Shown here piece after piece: positions 49,703 through 58,296 of a stretch of 64,000 nt of DNA (its first letter is position 1; each line of letters opens with the position of its first letter). The notes under the pieces are model-generated. The model ran no database searches and had not been told where the DNA came from. It was given only the letters and a program-made list of their open reading frames with translations. The position numbers and the translations under genes were made by a program. The stretch comes from Oscillospiraceae bacterium (lineage in GTDB: Bacteria; Bacillota; Clostridia; Oscillospirales; Oscillospiraceae). The DNA lies in the NCBI GenBank assembly GCA_910575815.1, contig CAJTFN010000008.1:1-64000 (forward strand), in the 5' to 3' direction.

Positions 49703-50062
49703 TTAATCCCATTCGATTTCGCCGCCGTCCTCTCGAACGAGGCGGCAGAGCGTTTCTTCGTTTTCGATCAGAGAGCGGATGATCTCCTCAAAGCGTTTGG
49801 CTTTCGCCTCGTTCTCCAGGGTACGGGGCCAGTGGGCCTCGTACATGCCCGCCTCCGGGTCTGATTCCATTCCCTCCAGAATGTCCGGAGCGTTTTTTTC
49901 CAGATAGTACCGGAGCAGGGCCTCCCAGTTGTAGCCGTTCATATAGGCGTCCGGGCAGAGGGACGCTAGTTTCTCCCCCAGAGCCATGACCCTGCTGTCT
50001 CCCGCGTCCAGAGTGAGGAAAACTTTCTCGTTGAACTGGGACGAAATTACATAGTCTGCCAT
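49703..50062 (-). CDS. Imm51-family immunity protein (orphan)
   Basis: A 119-residue soluble protein. The Imm51-like core is in MNGYNWEALLRYYLEKNAPD (about residues 40-59) and DPEAGMYEAHWP, followed by an acidic C-terminal helix (KAKRFEEIIRSLIENEETLCRLV). Such proteins neutralise polymorphic toxins delivered by contact-dependent systems; no toxin or secretion gene is adjacent, so here it is an orphan. It interrupts the pheS-pheT unit and has repeat copy 3 on its downstream side. The family assignment is from remembered pattern. Confidence 0.65.
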   Translation of the reverse strand: MADYVISSQFNEKVFLTLDAGDSRVMALGEKLASLCPDAYMNGYNWEALLRYYLEKNAPDILEGMESDPEAGMYEAHWPRTLENEAKAKRFEEIIRSLIENEETLCRLVREDGGEIEWD

Positions 50063-50256
50063 TTCAAACTCCTTCTTCCCGAGGGTTTCGCTTGGGATAG
50101 TTTCTCATATATTCAGCAATCGGCCCAGACACGAGACCTTTGGCGTTCCGCCGGATGGCGGCCCGTCCGCTCAGCGGCTTCAGGGCCAGGGTGGGGCTCT
50201 TCTAAGAAATGGCGCGGGTCAGCTCAGATTTTCCGGCAGGCATGTCCCGGACGGCA

Positions 50257-51282
50257 TCAGAACTGCTCCAGGAACCGGATGTCGTTCTCGAAGATCAAGC
50301 GCATGTCGCTGATTTTGTACCGGCCCAGGGCCAGCCGCTCCAGGCCGAGCCCGAAGGCGAAGCCGGAATACTCCTCCGGATCAATGCCGCAGTTCCGCAG
50401 TACCTTGGGGTGCACCATGCCCGCGCCCAGAAGCTCGATCCAGCCCTCGCCCTTACAGGTGGGGCAGCCCTTGCCGCCGCACTTATAGCACTGGATGTCC
50501 ACCTCGCAGCTGGGCTCCGTGAAGGGGAAGTGGTGGGGACGGAAGCGGGTGACCGCCGTGGGGCCGTAAATCTCCCGGATGACGGCGTTCAGCGTTCCCT
50601 TCAGGTCCGCCATGGTGATGCCCTTGTCTACGACCAGGCCTTCGATCTGGTGGAACATAGGGGAGTGGGTGGCGTCCACCTCGTCCTTGCGGTACACCCG
50701 CCCGGCGGAAACCATCCGGATGGGCACACCATAGCCCTCCATGGCCCGGACCTGCATGGGGGAGGTCTGGGAGCGCAGGAGGATGGAGGAGTCCTCCGTC
50801 AGGTAAAAGGTATCGGTCCAATCCCGGGAGGGATGGTTTTCCGGAGCGTTGAGCTTGGTGAAGTTGTAATCCGCCTGTTCGATCTCCGGGCCGTCCATGA
50901 CCTCGAAGCCCATGTTCAGGAAGATTTCCTTCATCTCGTCCAGCGCGGAATACATGGGGTGCTTGTGTCCGGCCAGGGGTTTTTTGCCGGGGATGGTCAC
51001 GTCCACGGCCTCCGCCGCCAGCCGGGTCTCCAGGGCCTTCTGAGAGAGGATGACGGACTGGGCCTCAATGGCCTTCTCCAGGCTGGCCCGCACGTCGTTG
51101 GCCAGCTGGCCCATGACGGGCCGGAGCTCGGCGGAGAGGCCGCCCATTTGTTTCAGGACGGCGGTGAGCTCGCCCTTCTTGCCCAGGTACTTCACCCGGA
51201 GGGATTCCAGTCCGGCGGTCTCCTGAGCGGCGCCGATGGCCTCCAGGGCGCCTTTACGGATGGATTCTAGCTGTTCTTTCAT
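50257..51282 (-). CDS. pheS: Phenylalanine-tRNA ligase alpha subunit
   Basis: A 341-residue class-II synthetase subunit. It has the N-terminal coiled coil (about 1-85), motif 1 region (MGFEVMDGPEIE), motif 2 (TDTFYLTEDSSILLRSQTSPMQ and later FHQIEGLVVD) and motif 3 (GLGLERLALGRYKI near 313-326). A Cys-rich insertion CYKCGGKGCPTCKGEGW (about 264-280) is typical of many Firmicute PheS. AAAGGAG lies before ATG 51282. It is separated from pheT by the Imm51 gene and repeat copy 3. Confidence 0.95.
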   Translation of the reverse strand: MKEQLESIRKGALEAIGAAQETAGLESLRVKYLGKKGELTAVLKQMGGLSAELRPVMGQLANDVRASLEKAIEAQSVILSQKALETRLAAEAVDVTIPGKKPLAGHKHPMYSALDEMKEIFLNMGFEVMDGPEIEQADYNFTKLNAPENHPSRDWTDTFYLTEDSSILLRSQTSPMQVRAMEGYGVPIRMVSAGRVYRKDEVDATHSPMFHQIEGLVVDKGITMADLKGTLNAVIREIYGPTAVTRFRPHHFPFTEPSCEVDIQCYKCGGKGCPTCKGEGWIELLGAGMVHPKVLRNCGIDPEEYSGFAFGLGLERLALGRYKISDMRLIFENDIRFLEQF

Positions 51283-51368
51283 ATACGGTGACTCCTTTTC
51301 TTGGATATTGCTTGTCGTTCAAGATTCAAAAGATGACCGTTTCAAGCCCGGCGTTTGGCCCGGGGCGG

Positions 51369-52226
51369 TCAGGTTTCCAAAAACGTCTTCGGCGCGGCTT
51401 TCATAGTGACGGTAAAGCGGGGCAGGCCGTGGAGACCGCCGGAGAGGTCCGCGGACTGCGTTCCCGGCCCCGTAACCGCCGTTACGGGGAAGAGGGATTG
51501 GAGGTAGGCATCGGCGTCCGGGTCGGTTTTGCCGAAGGGATAGGCGAAGTATGTGGGAGGCGTGCCGGTCTCCAGGGCAATCCGCTCATAGCTTTGCAGC
51601 AGATCCCGGAGGACCCGGCTTTCAAAGGCGTCGTCCGGCTCGCCTTGCTGCCGCTGGACACCGTTGGCCCGGCCGGGAACGAAATTGCCCATACGCTCGT
51701 CGTCCAGATTGTGGATGGCGAAGCCGTGGGACCCGATTTCCACGAGGCCGGAGGCGCTCATCTCCCGGCACATATCCCAGGAGAGAAAGGCCTCTGCCCA
51801 GTTGTCCGGCATGTAGACCATGATGGCGATGGCGGCCTTGGCGGAGTATTTTTGGAGCAGGGGATAGGCCAGGTCGTAGTTGCTCCGGTAGCCGTCGTCA
51901 AAGGTAATCAGGATGGGCTTCTCCGGTAGGGGCTCGCCCGCTGCCAGCTCCCGGGGGAGAACTGTCCGGTAGCCGTGTTCCGACAGCCAGCGGAGGTCCT
52001 GCTCCAGGCGGCCGACGGTGACGGTCATCTCGTTGCAGGGCTGTCCGTCGGGGACGACGTGGTGATACATGAGAATGGGCAGCCGGGCTTCGTAGGTCAC
52101 CGGCTGGCCCGCCTCGGAGGAGACGGAGGTGGTAATGGGCACAGGCTCCGGCAGGGCGGGAAGCCCGGAGGCGGGGAGGGCGGAGACGGTCAAAGACATC
52201 GCCAGCGCCAGGGGGAGAAGGTTCAT
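51369..52226 (-). CDS. Secreted polysaccharide deacetylase
   Basis: A 285-residue NodB-homology (CE4) protein. A signal peptide (MNLLPLALAMSLTVSALPAS) is followed by the catalytic domain: ILMYHHVVP, motif 1 ITFDDGYRSNYD (metal Asp-Asp), motif 2 EIGSHGFAIHN, motif 3 region TYFAYPFGK, and late motif LPRFTV. It removes N-acetyl groups from wall or surface polysaccharide. ATG 52226 has AAAGGA upstream; the frame remains open upstream into the T-box leader but without homology. It is the first gene after the T-box and lies 86 bp before pheS. Confidence 0.9.
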   Translation of the reverse strand: MNLLPLALAMSLTVSALPASGLPALPEPVPITTSVSSEAGQPVTYEARLPILMYHHVVPDGQPCNEMTVTVGRLEQDLRWLSEHGYRTVLPRELAAGEPLPEKPILITFDDGYRSNYDLAYPLLQKYSAKAAIAIMVYMPDNWAEAFLSWDMCREMSASGLVEIGSHGFAIHNLDDERMGNFVPGRANGVQRQQGEPDDAFESRVLRDLLQSYERIALETGTPPTYFAYPFGKTDPDADAYLQSLFPVTAVTGPGTQSADLSGGLHGLPRFTVTMKAAPKTFLET

Positions 52227-52257
52227 GGCAAGTCCTTTCTTGAAGGGAAGGCCGGAG

Positions 52258-52507
52258 AAAGAAAAAGACCCTCCGTCCCAGACAAAGGGACGAAAGGCAA
52301 ATCCTTCCGCGGTACCACCCAAATTCGCGCCAAAGGGCGCGCGCTCGAGGCCCCGGTAACGGAGGGCGGACCGGCCGTGTCTCCACGGCGGCTCCCGGGC
52401 GAACCAAACGGCGCTCCGCGGACGGGCTTGCAGCCGATGGCCTGTCCTCTCTTGGCGGAGCGGGATCGTTATTTTCCCGTTCATTGCTGATGCCGATTTT
52501 GATGTCA
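52258..52507 (-). promoter_or_regulatory. T-box leader upstream of the deacetylase-pheS operon
   Basis: The minus-strand leader contains the T-box core TGGGTGGTACCGCGG (52321-52307), the AGAGAGGAC element (about 52455) and a GGGAAAATAAC-like stem I start. A terminator hairpin CGTCCC-tttgtct-GGGACG with GAGGGTCTTTTT (about 52292-52262) follows. T-boxes read uncharged tRNA. The downstream pheS suggests a Phe specifier; a TTC triplet near 52399 is a candidate but the specifier loop was not resolved. Confidence 0.85.
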
Positions 52508-52514
52508 GTTATTA

Positions 52515-52543
52515 TTTATAACACAGCGGAAAGGGAAATGCAA
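52515..52543 (-). promoter_or_regulatory. Promoter of the T-box transcript
   Basis: On the minus strand, -35 TTGCAT (52543-52538) and -10 TATAAA (52520-52515) are 17 bp apart, placing the start of transcription just before the T-box leader. Confidence 0.75.
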
Positions 52544-52713
52544 GAGGAAAAATCGGCGGCGGTGGAGCCCTTCCTGGCTTTCCAGGAAGGAGAACCAGCC
52601 GCCTCTTCCCAAAGAAGAGCCGCTGTGCCTCCCTCAAATTCCCGGATTCTACGAAGCATAGGGTGACATTTTGCCCCGGCGGTGGCATACTGTTGCCAAA
52701 GGAGTGGATGGCA

Positions 52714-53661
52714 ATGGACGCGAAAGCCACCGGAGCGCTGATCGCCCAACGGCGAAAGCAGAGAGCCCTCAGCCAGGCGGAGCTGGCGGAGCAGATCCAT
52801 GTGACGGACAAGGCCGTCAGCCGCTGGGAAACCTGCCGGGGCATGCCCGGTCTGGACAGCCTGGAGCCCCTTTCCAAGGCCCTGGGCCTGTCGGTCAGCG
52901 AGCTGCTGAGCGGGAGGGAGCTGACGCAGGAGGAGCTGCCGAAGGCGGCGGGAGGACAGATTATGGAGAACATGAAGCGGGAACTGACATGGAAGTGGCT
53001 GGCGTGGGCGGCTATGGCGGCGGTGATGGTGCTGGCCCTTTGGGCCGCCGCCGTGCTCCACGCCCAGGCCCAACGGGAACGGGAGCTGACAGAGCTGGCG
53101 GAGCGGGAGCGCTGGGAACGCTACGCCCATTACACCGGCTCCGTTAACCCCAATGAGGAAGCGTACATAGCGGAGGCTACGGCGGACTATTTCCAGGAGC
53201 GGGGCATGAAGACCCGCTTCAACCCCAAGAGCCTGAGGGTCCGGGAGAAGATCTTCTTGGAGGATTACATGGCAGTTCTTCTTTCTGACCGGGAGGGAGA
53301 GTGGTGCATGAGCTTCTGGCAGAAGGACACGGTATACAGAGAGTCGGAAAACCGGAACCGTTACTGCATCCTTGGCGGCCGGTCCCGCATCGATCCGGGG
53401 ACCAGGGGGCTGGCCAAGTGGAACTTCGGCACCCGGGAACAGCCCGTGATCGTCGTCTCCGGCGCGGAGCTGCCGGAGGAGGCGTGCTTCTATGAGTGCG
53501 ACGGAAACGGCTATATGGTGAAAAGCTGGGTGGACCCGGACCTCAGAACCGCTCTGGATATTTTCATAGAAGCCCTCCCCATGAGCGTGGAGCAGCCGAA
53601 CCCTATGGGAGTCTATCTCTGCGGCGCCGACGGGTCCTATCTTCCCCGGGACCTGGAATGA
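52714..53661 (+). CDS. XRE-domain membrane protein with extracytoplasmic domain
   Basis: A 315-residue protein. The N-terminal HTH_3 domain (LSQAELAEQIHVTDKAVSRWETCRG, split around residues 18-42) is followed by one membrane segment (WLAWAAMAAVMVLALWAAAV, about 91-110). A charged region and an extracytoplasmic C-terminal domain of unknown family (DREGEWCMSFWQKDTVY, EACFYECDGNGYMVKSW) complete it. It has the same plan as the XRE membrane protein at 41888-42955. ATG 52714 is chosen because GGAG lies 9 bp upstream; ATG 52708 is too close. It is divergent from the T-box promoter. Confidence 0.8.
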   Translation: MDAKATGALIAQRRKQRALSQAELAEQIHVTDKAVSRWETCRGMPGLDSLEPLSKALGLSVSELLSGRELTQEELPKAAGGQIMENMKRELTWKWLAWAAMAAVMVLALWAAAVLHAQAQRERELTELAERERWERYAHYTGSVNPNEEAYIAEATADYFQERGMKTRFNPKSLRVREKIFLEDYMAVLLSDREGEWCMSFWQKDTVYRESENRNRYCILGGRSRIDPGTRGLAKWNFGTREQPVIVVSGAELPEEACFYECDGNGYMVKSWVDPDLRTALDIFIEALPMSVEQPNPMGVYLCGADGSYLPRDLE

Positions 53662-53668
53662 ACGGCGA

Positions 53669-53707
53669 AAGGCTCCCCTCCGTGATACAACGGGGGGGAG
53701 CCTTTTT
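53669..53707 (+). terminator. Terminator after the XRE membrane protein gene
   Basis: AAGGCTCCCCTCCG pairs with CGGGGGGGAGCCTT with small mismatches, followed by TTTT; it also separates the convergent GTPase gene at 53728. Confidence 0.85.
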
Positions 53708-53727
53708 TCAGTATATTACAGTCCGTA

Positions 53728-54657
53728 TCAGAAGGTCACCACGTCCTGGGCGGGCTTTCCGCAGGGGGCGATGGTCAGAACGTGCATCACCGGGCCCTTG
53801 CCCTGATAAGCGTCGTGCTTCTCCACCGCCATCCGGGCGGAGACCTCCACCCAGTCCCGGTTTTTATAGTCCTTCAGGCCCACGCCCTTCGCCACCAGGC
53901 CCAGGAACTGAATGTCGTTCTCGCAGCAGACCATGGCGAAGCGGCCGGGGCAGTGAACGCCGGGGTATTTCTTGGAGTGGCACATGAGGAGCTTCATATG
54001 GACCTCTTTTCCCGCCCAGCGGTCCGGGTGGTCCATCACGTCCACATACCACACGCCGAAATCGTCGTCGGGGACGTCCACCACCGGCTGGTCCAGATCA
54101 AAGGGGCACTCGTCTCCGGTGAGGTAGTCCTCGCTGGTGCCGTCCATGTTTTCAAAATAGATGTCTGCCCGGCGGTTTACCATCCGGAGGTTCCGCTTCC
54201 GCAGGGCCTCCCGGAGCTCCGGCGTGGCCCGGTTGAAGACCAGAAGATCCGCGTTGGTGATCTTCTCCATCATCAGCTGCCCCATGTTCTTGGCGTAGAG
54301 CTCAAAGGTCCCGGCCTCCACAAAGGTCATGATCTGGTAGAGGACCCAGTTGGCGGGGAGAACCTCCCGGTAGAGCCGTTCCATTTGCCACATGCCGTTA
54401 TACTCAATCAGGACCTGCTTGGGCCGGTATTTCTTTTCCAGTTCCTTCATCCGGGAGCAGGTCAGCTCTGCCTCGTCCTCAACGGCGACAACCGTGACGT
54501 TGTCCAGGGCGTTGGGATTGTATTCCTCTTCTCCCTCCTCGCAGCGGAGGAGAAGGGTTTTGTCCTGGCGGGCAAACCCGTCCTCCAGAACGCCGTTGAT
54601 GAAATTCGTTTTGCCGGAATCCAGAAATCCGGTTACCAGATAAACGGGAATGTCCAT
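53728..54657 (-). CDS. CobW-like P-loop GTPase, divergent form
   Basis: A 309-residue SIMIBI-class GTPase-like protein of the COG0523 group. The P-loop is GFLDSGKTNF (residues 10-19). The CxCC metal motif of true CobW proteins is absent: the equivalent region reads LLLRCEEGEEEYN. A Cys-rich second domain carries LLMCHSKKYPGVHCPGRFAM and VCCENDIQFLG. It is encoded directly after the canonical CobW protein at 54683, so the two may act together in metal handling, perhaps with the YjdF-like membrane protein. Its actual role is unknown. Confidence 0.8.
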   Translation of the reverse strand: MDIPVYLVTGFLDSGKTNFINGVLEDGFARQDKTLLLRCEEGEEEYNPNALDNVTVVAVEDEAELTCSRMKELEKKYRPKQVLIEYNGMWQMERLYREVLPANWVLYQIMTFVEAGTFELYAKNMGQLMMEKITNADLLVFNRATPELREALRKRNLRMVNRRADIYFENMDGTSEDYLTGDECPFDLDQPVVDVPDDDFGVWYVDVMDHPDRWAGKEVHMKLLMCHSKKYPGVHCPGRFAMVCCENDIQFLGLVAKGVGLKDYKNRDWVEVSARMAVEKHDAYQGKGPVMHVLTIAPCGKPAQDVVTF

Positions 54658-54682
54658 TGTAAAGCGCGTTTCCTTTCCTGGC

Positions 54683-55771
54683 TCAGAGGCCGAAGAGTTC
54701 GGAGAGCTTGTCCTCCTTCAGTTCCGCGCCGATGACGCAGAGGCGGCCCGTGTAGTCGGGATGCCCGGAGCGGATCTCGTGCTCCTCGGGGACGTAGTCA
54801 AACTCGATCCACTTGCCGTCCTCGCCGTTCACGATGCCCTTGGCCCGGAGGATGCTGCCGTATTCGCCGGAGTCCAGAGCGCCCAGAATCTTCTCGATGC
54901 CTGCTTGGGTGAAAGCCTTGGGAGTCTCCTTGCCCCAGGAGGTAAAGACCTCGTCGGCGTGGTGATGATGGCAGGAGCAGTGGGGATCGTCGCACTCGTG
55001 GTCGTGGTGATGATGATGCTCGTGCTCGTCGTGGTCGTGGTGATGATGCTCGTGCTCGTCGTGGTCGTGGTGATGATGCTCGTGCTCATCGTGGTCGTGA
55101 TGGTGATGGGCGTGCTCCGCCTCCTCGGCCTCGTGCTCCGCCCGCATTTTTGCCAGAAGCTCCTCCGCGAGGGAGACCTTCTCGATGGCGGTGAGGATGG
55201 TCTTGCCGTCCAGCTCGTCCCAGGGGGTGGTGAGGATAGCGGCCTCCGGGTTCTTCTCCCGGAGCATGGCCACGGCGGATTCCAGCTTCTCCTGACTCAG
55301 CTTCTGGGTTCGGGAGAGGACGATGGTTCCGGCGCTTTCAATCTGGTTGTTATAGAACTCGCCAAAGTTCTTCATATAGACCTTCACCTTGGAGGCGTCC
55401 GCCACGGTGACGAAGCTGTTGAGCTTCAGGTCCGGGGCCTCGGCGGCGGTGTTCTCCACCGCCACGATGACGTCGGAGAGCTTGCCCACGCCGGAGGGCT
55501 CGATGAGGATGCGGTCCGGGTGGAACTGCTCCGCCACGTCTTTCAGTGCCTGATTGAAATCCCCCACCAGGGAACAGCAAATGCAGCCGGAGGACATCTC
55601 GGAGATCTGGACGCCGGACTCCTTGAGGAAGCCGCCGTCAATGCTGATTTCACCGAACTCGTTTTCGATGAGCACCAGCTTCTCCCTCTGGTAGGCCTCC
55701 GCCAGCAGTTTCTTGATGAGGGTGGTTTTTCCAGCCCCGAGGAATCCGGAAATAATGTCGATTTTCGTCAT
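54683..55771 (-). CDS. CobW/P47K-family metallochaperone GTPase with His-rich arm
   Basis: A 362-residue GTPase. The P-loop is GFLGAGKTTL (residues 9-18), and the metal-binding CxCC motif is Cys63-Ile-Cys65-Cys66 in SSGCICCSL; then switch II EPSG and the NKxD-like region LSRTQK. A long arm (about 205-265) holds near-perfect ten-residue units of the form HHHHDHDEHE and ends in HCSCHHHH, expected to store or buffer zinc, nickel or cobalt. A CobW C-terminal domain follows. ATG 55771 has AAAGGA upstream. It ends 25 bp before the divergent-form GTPase gene. Confidence 0.9.
   Translation of the reverse strand: MTKIDIISGFLGAGKTTLIKKLLAEAYQREKLVLIENEFGEISIDGGFLKESGVQISEMSSGCICCSLVGDFNQALKDVAEQFHPDRILIEPSGVGKLSDVIVAVENTAAEAPDLKLNSFVTVADASKVKVYMKNFGEFYNNQIESAGTIVLSRTQKLSQEKLESAVAMLREKNPEAAILTTPWDELDGKTILTAIEKVSLAEELLAKMRAEHEAEEAEHAHHHHDHDEHEHHHHDHDEHEHHHHDHDEHEHHHHHDHECDDPHCSCHHHHADEVFTSWGKETPKAFTQAGIEKILGALDSGEYGSILRAKGIVNGEDGKWIEFDYVPEEHEIRSGHPDYTGRLCVIGAELKEDKLSELFGL
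54995..55112 (-). repeat. 30 bp coding tandem repeats in the His-rich arm
   Basis: Three nearly identical 30 bp units and flanking partial units encode the HHHHDHDEHE decapeptide. Such exact repeats are unstable and copy number may vary between strains. It is not a CRISPR array: unit length is fixed, there are no spacers and the frame is maintained. Confidence 0.9.
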
Positions 55772-55865
55772 GGTATCAAGTCCTTTGCTTTCAATTTGAT
55801 TACGCACATATCATATCACCGAATTTCCAAAAAGCAACCCGGTTACAAAAATTTAACAGAAAAAT

Positions 55866-56753
55866 TCACGGCTCCGGTTTCTCCCGGTTCTCCTCCCGGG
55901 CCTGATTGAGATAGTCGTGCTCCGCCGTCTTCTTGCTGGGAACGAAGCCCTGGGCCGCGGTGCGCTTTTTGCCCTTGCTCTTGGCGTAGAAGAAGCCGGT
56001 GACGGAGAAGACCACAGCGCCGATGAAGTTGACGAAGAGGTCCTTCATAGTGTCGATGAGGCCGACGTCCAGATAGCCTCCCAGGCCCAGGCTCTCGCCG
56101 TTGACCAGCACCTCCTGGATACCGGGGATGGACACCACCTTGTTGGACCGGGTCACGTCCAGACTGGCGGAGTAGATGGCGTTGATAACGGTGTCCCGCT
56201 GCATGTCGGTGTGGAAGAACCAATCCATGCCGAACTCGAAAAACTCCCAGAGGACGCCGATGGTCATGGAGAAGCAGAAAGCCACCAGAGCCAGAAAAAC
56301 GGGGGAGAGATCGAAGGTCAGCCGCTCGTCGTCGTTCAGCAGCACCACCATGGCGAAGCCCACGGCGGCGGCCAGGAAGCCGTTGAGGGTGTGGAGCATG
56401 GTGTCCCAGTGGGGAACCACCACATAGAAGGCGTTGACCTCTCCCAGAACCTCCGCCGCGTAAATGAAACAGAGAACCGTAATCTCCAGGGCGGGAGGCA
56501 GCTCGATGTGGAATTTCACCTGAACCCAGCTGGGAACATAGAGCAGCAGGTAGGCGAGAGCGCAGTAGAAGGCGCTTTCATAGCCGCCGATGATGATCTG
56601 GCGGATAAAGATGACGATGACCAAAAGCCGCAGGGTGTAGAAGACCAGGAAGGAGCTCTTGTGTTCCCGCAGTTCCTTGACCATGGCTTGGCGGAAGCTT
56701 TCCTTCTCCCGCTGCTTCGCCTGTTTTCGCTCTGTTTTCTTGGGGTTGGACAT
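55866..56753 (-). CDS. YjdF/DUF2238-like integral membrane protein
   Basis: A 295-residue membrane protein with a charged Lys/Glu N-terminus (about 1-35) and about six hydrophobic segments. The conserved WDTMLHTLNGFLAAAVGFAM (about residues 114-133) and the acidic WEFFEFGMDWFF (about 179-190) resemble the conserved His/Glu-containing helices of the YjdF/DUF2238 family, of unknown function. It is located between the CobW pair and the SLH-transglutaminase gene and could be linked to either. AAAGGAGAAT precedes ATG 56753. Confidence 0.78.
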   Translation of the reverse strand: MSNPKKTERKQAKQREKESFRQAMVKELREHKSSFLVFYTLRLLVIVIFIRQIIIGGYESAFYCALAYLLLYVPSWVQVKFHIELPPALEITVLCFIYAAEVLGEVNAFYVVVPHWDTMLHTLNGFLAAAVGFAMVVLLNDDERLTFDLSPVFLALVAFCFSMTIGVLWEFFEFGMDWFFHTDMQRDTVINAIYSASLDVTRSNKVVSIPGIQEVLVNGESLGLGGYLDVGLIDTMKDLFVNFIGAVVFSVTGFFYAKSKGKKRTAAQGFVPSKKTAEHDYLNQAREENREKPEP

Positions 56754-56846
56754 GTGGTATTCTCCTTTGCCGGAATTTCAAATGGAAATCCGAGTAGCGC
56801 AAACGGCCCCGCTTACCGGGTGCGGAGCCGTTTCAGCGCAGGCCGC

Positions 56847-58274
56847 TCAGGCGGCCTGACGGGCGTGAATTGCCTGGGATTGCTGGGGCGTCATGGCGAA
56901 GAACTCGTAGCTGACCTCGCTGCCGCTGTCGCCCCAGGTGGTGTCGATGTGGTACTTGCTGCCGTCCAGGGTGGCCACGGTCCAGATGTGGTCGCCCTGA
57001 ATGAAGGTGGTGCAATCAATGCCCTCCAGCTTCAAAAAGAGGTTGTAAGCGCCGGTGTAGCCGTCGCAGACGGCGATGTGGTTCACCAGAAGGCTGTAAG
57101 GCGTGTGGCTCAGGGACTCGTCCCCGGCCTCGTAGTCGTAAACGCAGTTGTCACAGATCCAGCCGTAGTAAATCCGGGCCTTCTCCATATCCGTCATGTC
57201 CGGGCGGAGGATGCCCTCGGCCCAGAGCTGGTCATGGACGGCGATGGCGGCCTCCATGGCGGCGGCCCGATAGGTCTCCACCTGGGTTCCCGCGCCGGCG
57301 GCGGTGAAGCTCATGGTCAAAAGGCCCACGCCCCGGGTGCAGTGGAGCTCGTTATAGCCCTGCTCGCAGTAGCCCTTGATGATGGACAGGAGCTGGCTCA
57401 TCAGTTCCCGGACCTCGTCGTCGGAGAGGCGGGGATAATAGAAGATGATCTGGTTTTCCCCGCTGGCCAGCATATAGCGAATGGAACTCTCCAGCTCCTC
57501 CTGGGTGGAGGGGCTGAGGACATAGCTGCCCGGCTCCACCAGGTCCGCCAGGGTGGTGCCGGCGGCGCTGTATAGGTCGGAGAGGTCCCACTGGGGCCGA
57601 ACCCGCAGAGAGGGGTCCACCATGCGGGTGAGCATGGCGGCGGCGGCGCCCCGGGTGATGGGCGCGTCGGGAAGGAAGGAGCCGGTTTCATCGCTGCCGG
57701 TGGAGACGCCCTTGCGGTACAGATCCAGGATGTCCCGATAATAGGGGGTGTACTCGTCCACGTCGGAGACAAAGCGCCGGGTGGCGTAGCCCTGGGTGAC
57801 CAGCTGGTCGTGGGCCTTGGGAAGAACCGTCTCCGGAAGGGCGTTGGCCAGCACATGGGCCACCTGGGCGCGGGTGGCGGCCTGGGTCAGTTCGCCGTCC
57901 AGCTCCGGGCCCAGAACCCCCTCGGCCTGGAGATAGGCCAGATAGGGCGTAACGGCGGCGTCCCCGGCGGCGCGGTAGGAGTTCGGGCCGGACTCCGGGT
58001 CTCCGGTGAGGCAGAGGCTCCGGACCCGTCCGGCGAAGATGACCACCTGGCCCACGGTCAGGGAGTCCCGGAGGCCAAAGCTGCCGTCGGTTTTGCCGTT
58101 GGAGAGGCCGTACTCATATAGGGCGGCCACGTTGTCGTAGAAGGAGGAGCCGGCGGAGAGGTCGGAAAACTCCCCGGCGTAGGTCCTCTGCCGGGGGATC
58201 TCCTGGGTGGCCTGGACGGGGGTGGCCAGCAGCAGCGCCAGGGCCAGCAGCAGCGCGGGAAAGCTCTTTTTCAT
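56847..58274 (-). CDS. Secreted SLH-domain protein with transglutaminase-like domain
   Basis: A 475-residue exported protein. A signal peptide ends at PVQA-T (about residue 22). Three S-layer homology motifs (about 30-230; for example FYDNVAALYEYGLSNG, RRFVSDVDEYTPYYRDI, PITRGAAAAMLTRMV) bind secondary wall polymer. A transglutaminase-like Cys protease domain follows (about 270-475) with catalytic Cys in HIAVCDGYTGAYNLFLK, His in GDHIWTV and Asp in HIDTTWGD. It probably acts as a wall-surface protease or peptide cross-linker. The next gene upstream is the LCP ligase, which attaches the polymers that SLH domains bind. Confidence 0.9.
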   Translation of the reverse strand: MKKSFPALLLALALLLATPVQATQEIPRQRTYAGEFSDLSAGSSFYDNVAALYEYGLSNGKTDGSFGLRDSLTVGQVVIFAGRVRSLCLTGDPESGPNSYRAAGDAAVTPYLAYLQAEGVLGPELDGELTQAATRAQVAHVLANALPETVLPKAHDQLVTQGYATRRFVSDVDEYTPYYRDILDLYRKGVSTGSDETGSFLPDAPITRGAAAAMLTRMVDPSLRVRPQWDLSDLYSAAGTTLADLVEPGSYVLSPSTQEELESSIRYMLASGENQIIFYYPRLSDDEVRELMSQLLSIIKGYCEQGYNELHCTRGVGLLTMSFTAAGAGTQVETYRAAAMEAAIAVHDQLWAEGILRPDMTDMEKARIYYGWICDNCVYDYEAGDESLSHTPYSLLVNHIAVCDGYTGAYNLFLKLEGIDCTTFIQGDHIWTVATLDGSKYHIDTTWGDSGSEVSYEFFAMTPQQSQAIHARQAA

Positions 58275-58296
58275 GGAACTCCTTTCAGCGGTGCGG

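Noticed and set aside
54995..55112. Possible CRISPR array
   Set aside because: Exact repeats every 30 bp have no spacers and encode the in-frame HHHHDHDEHE arm of the CobW protein.
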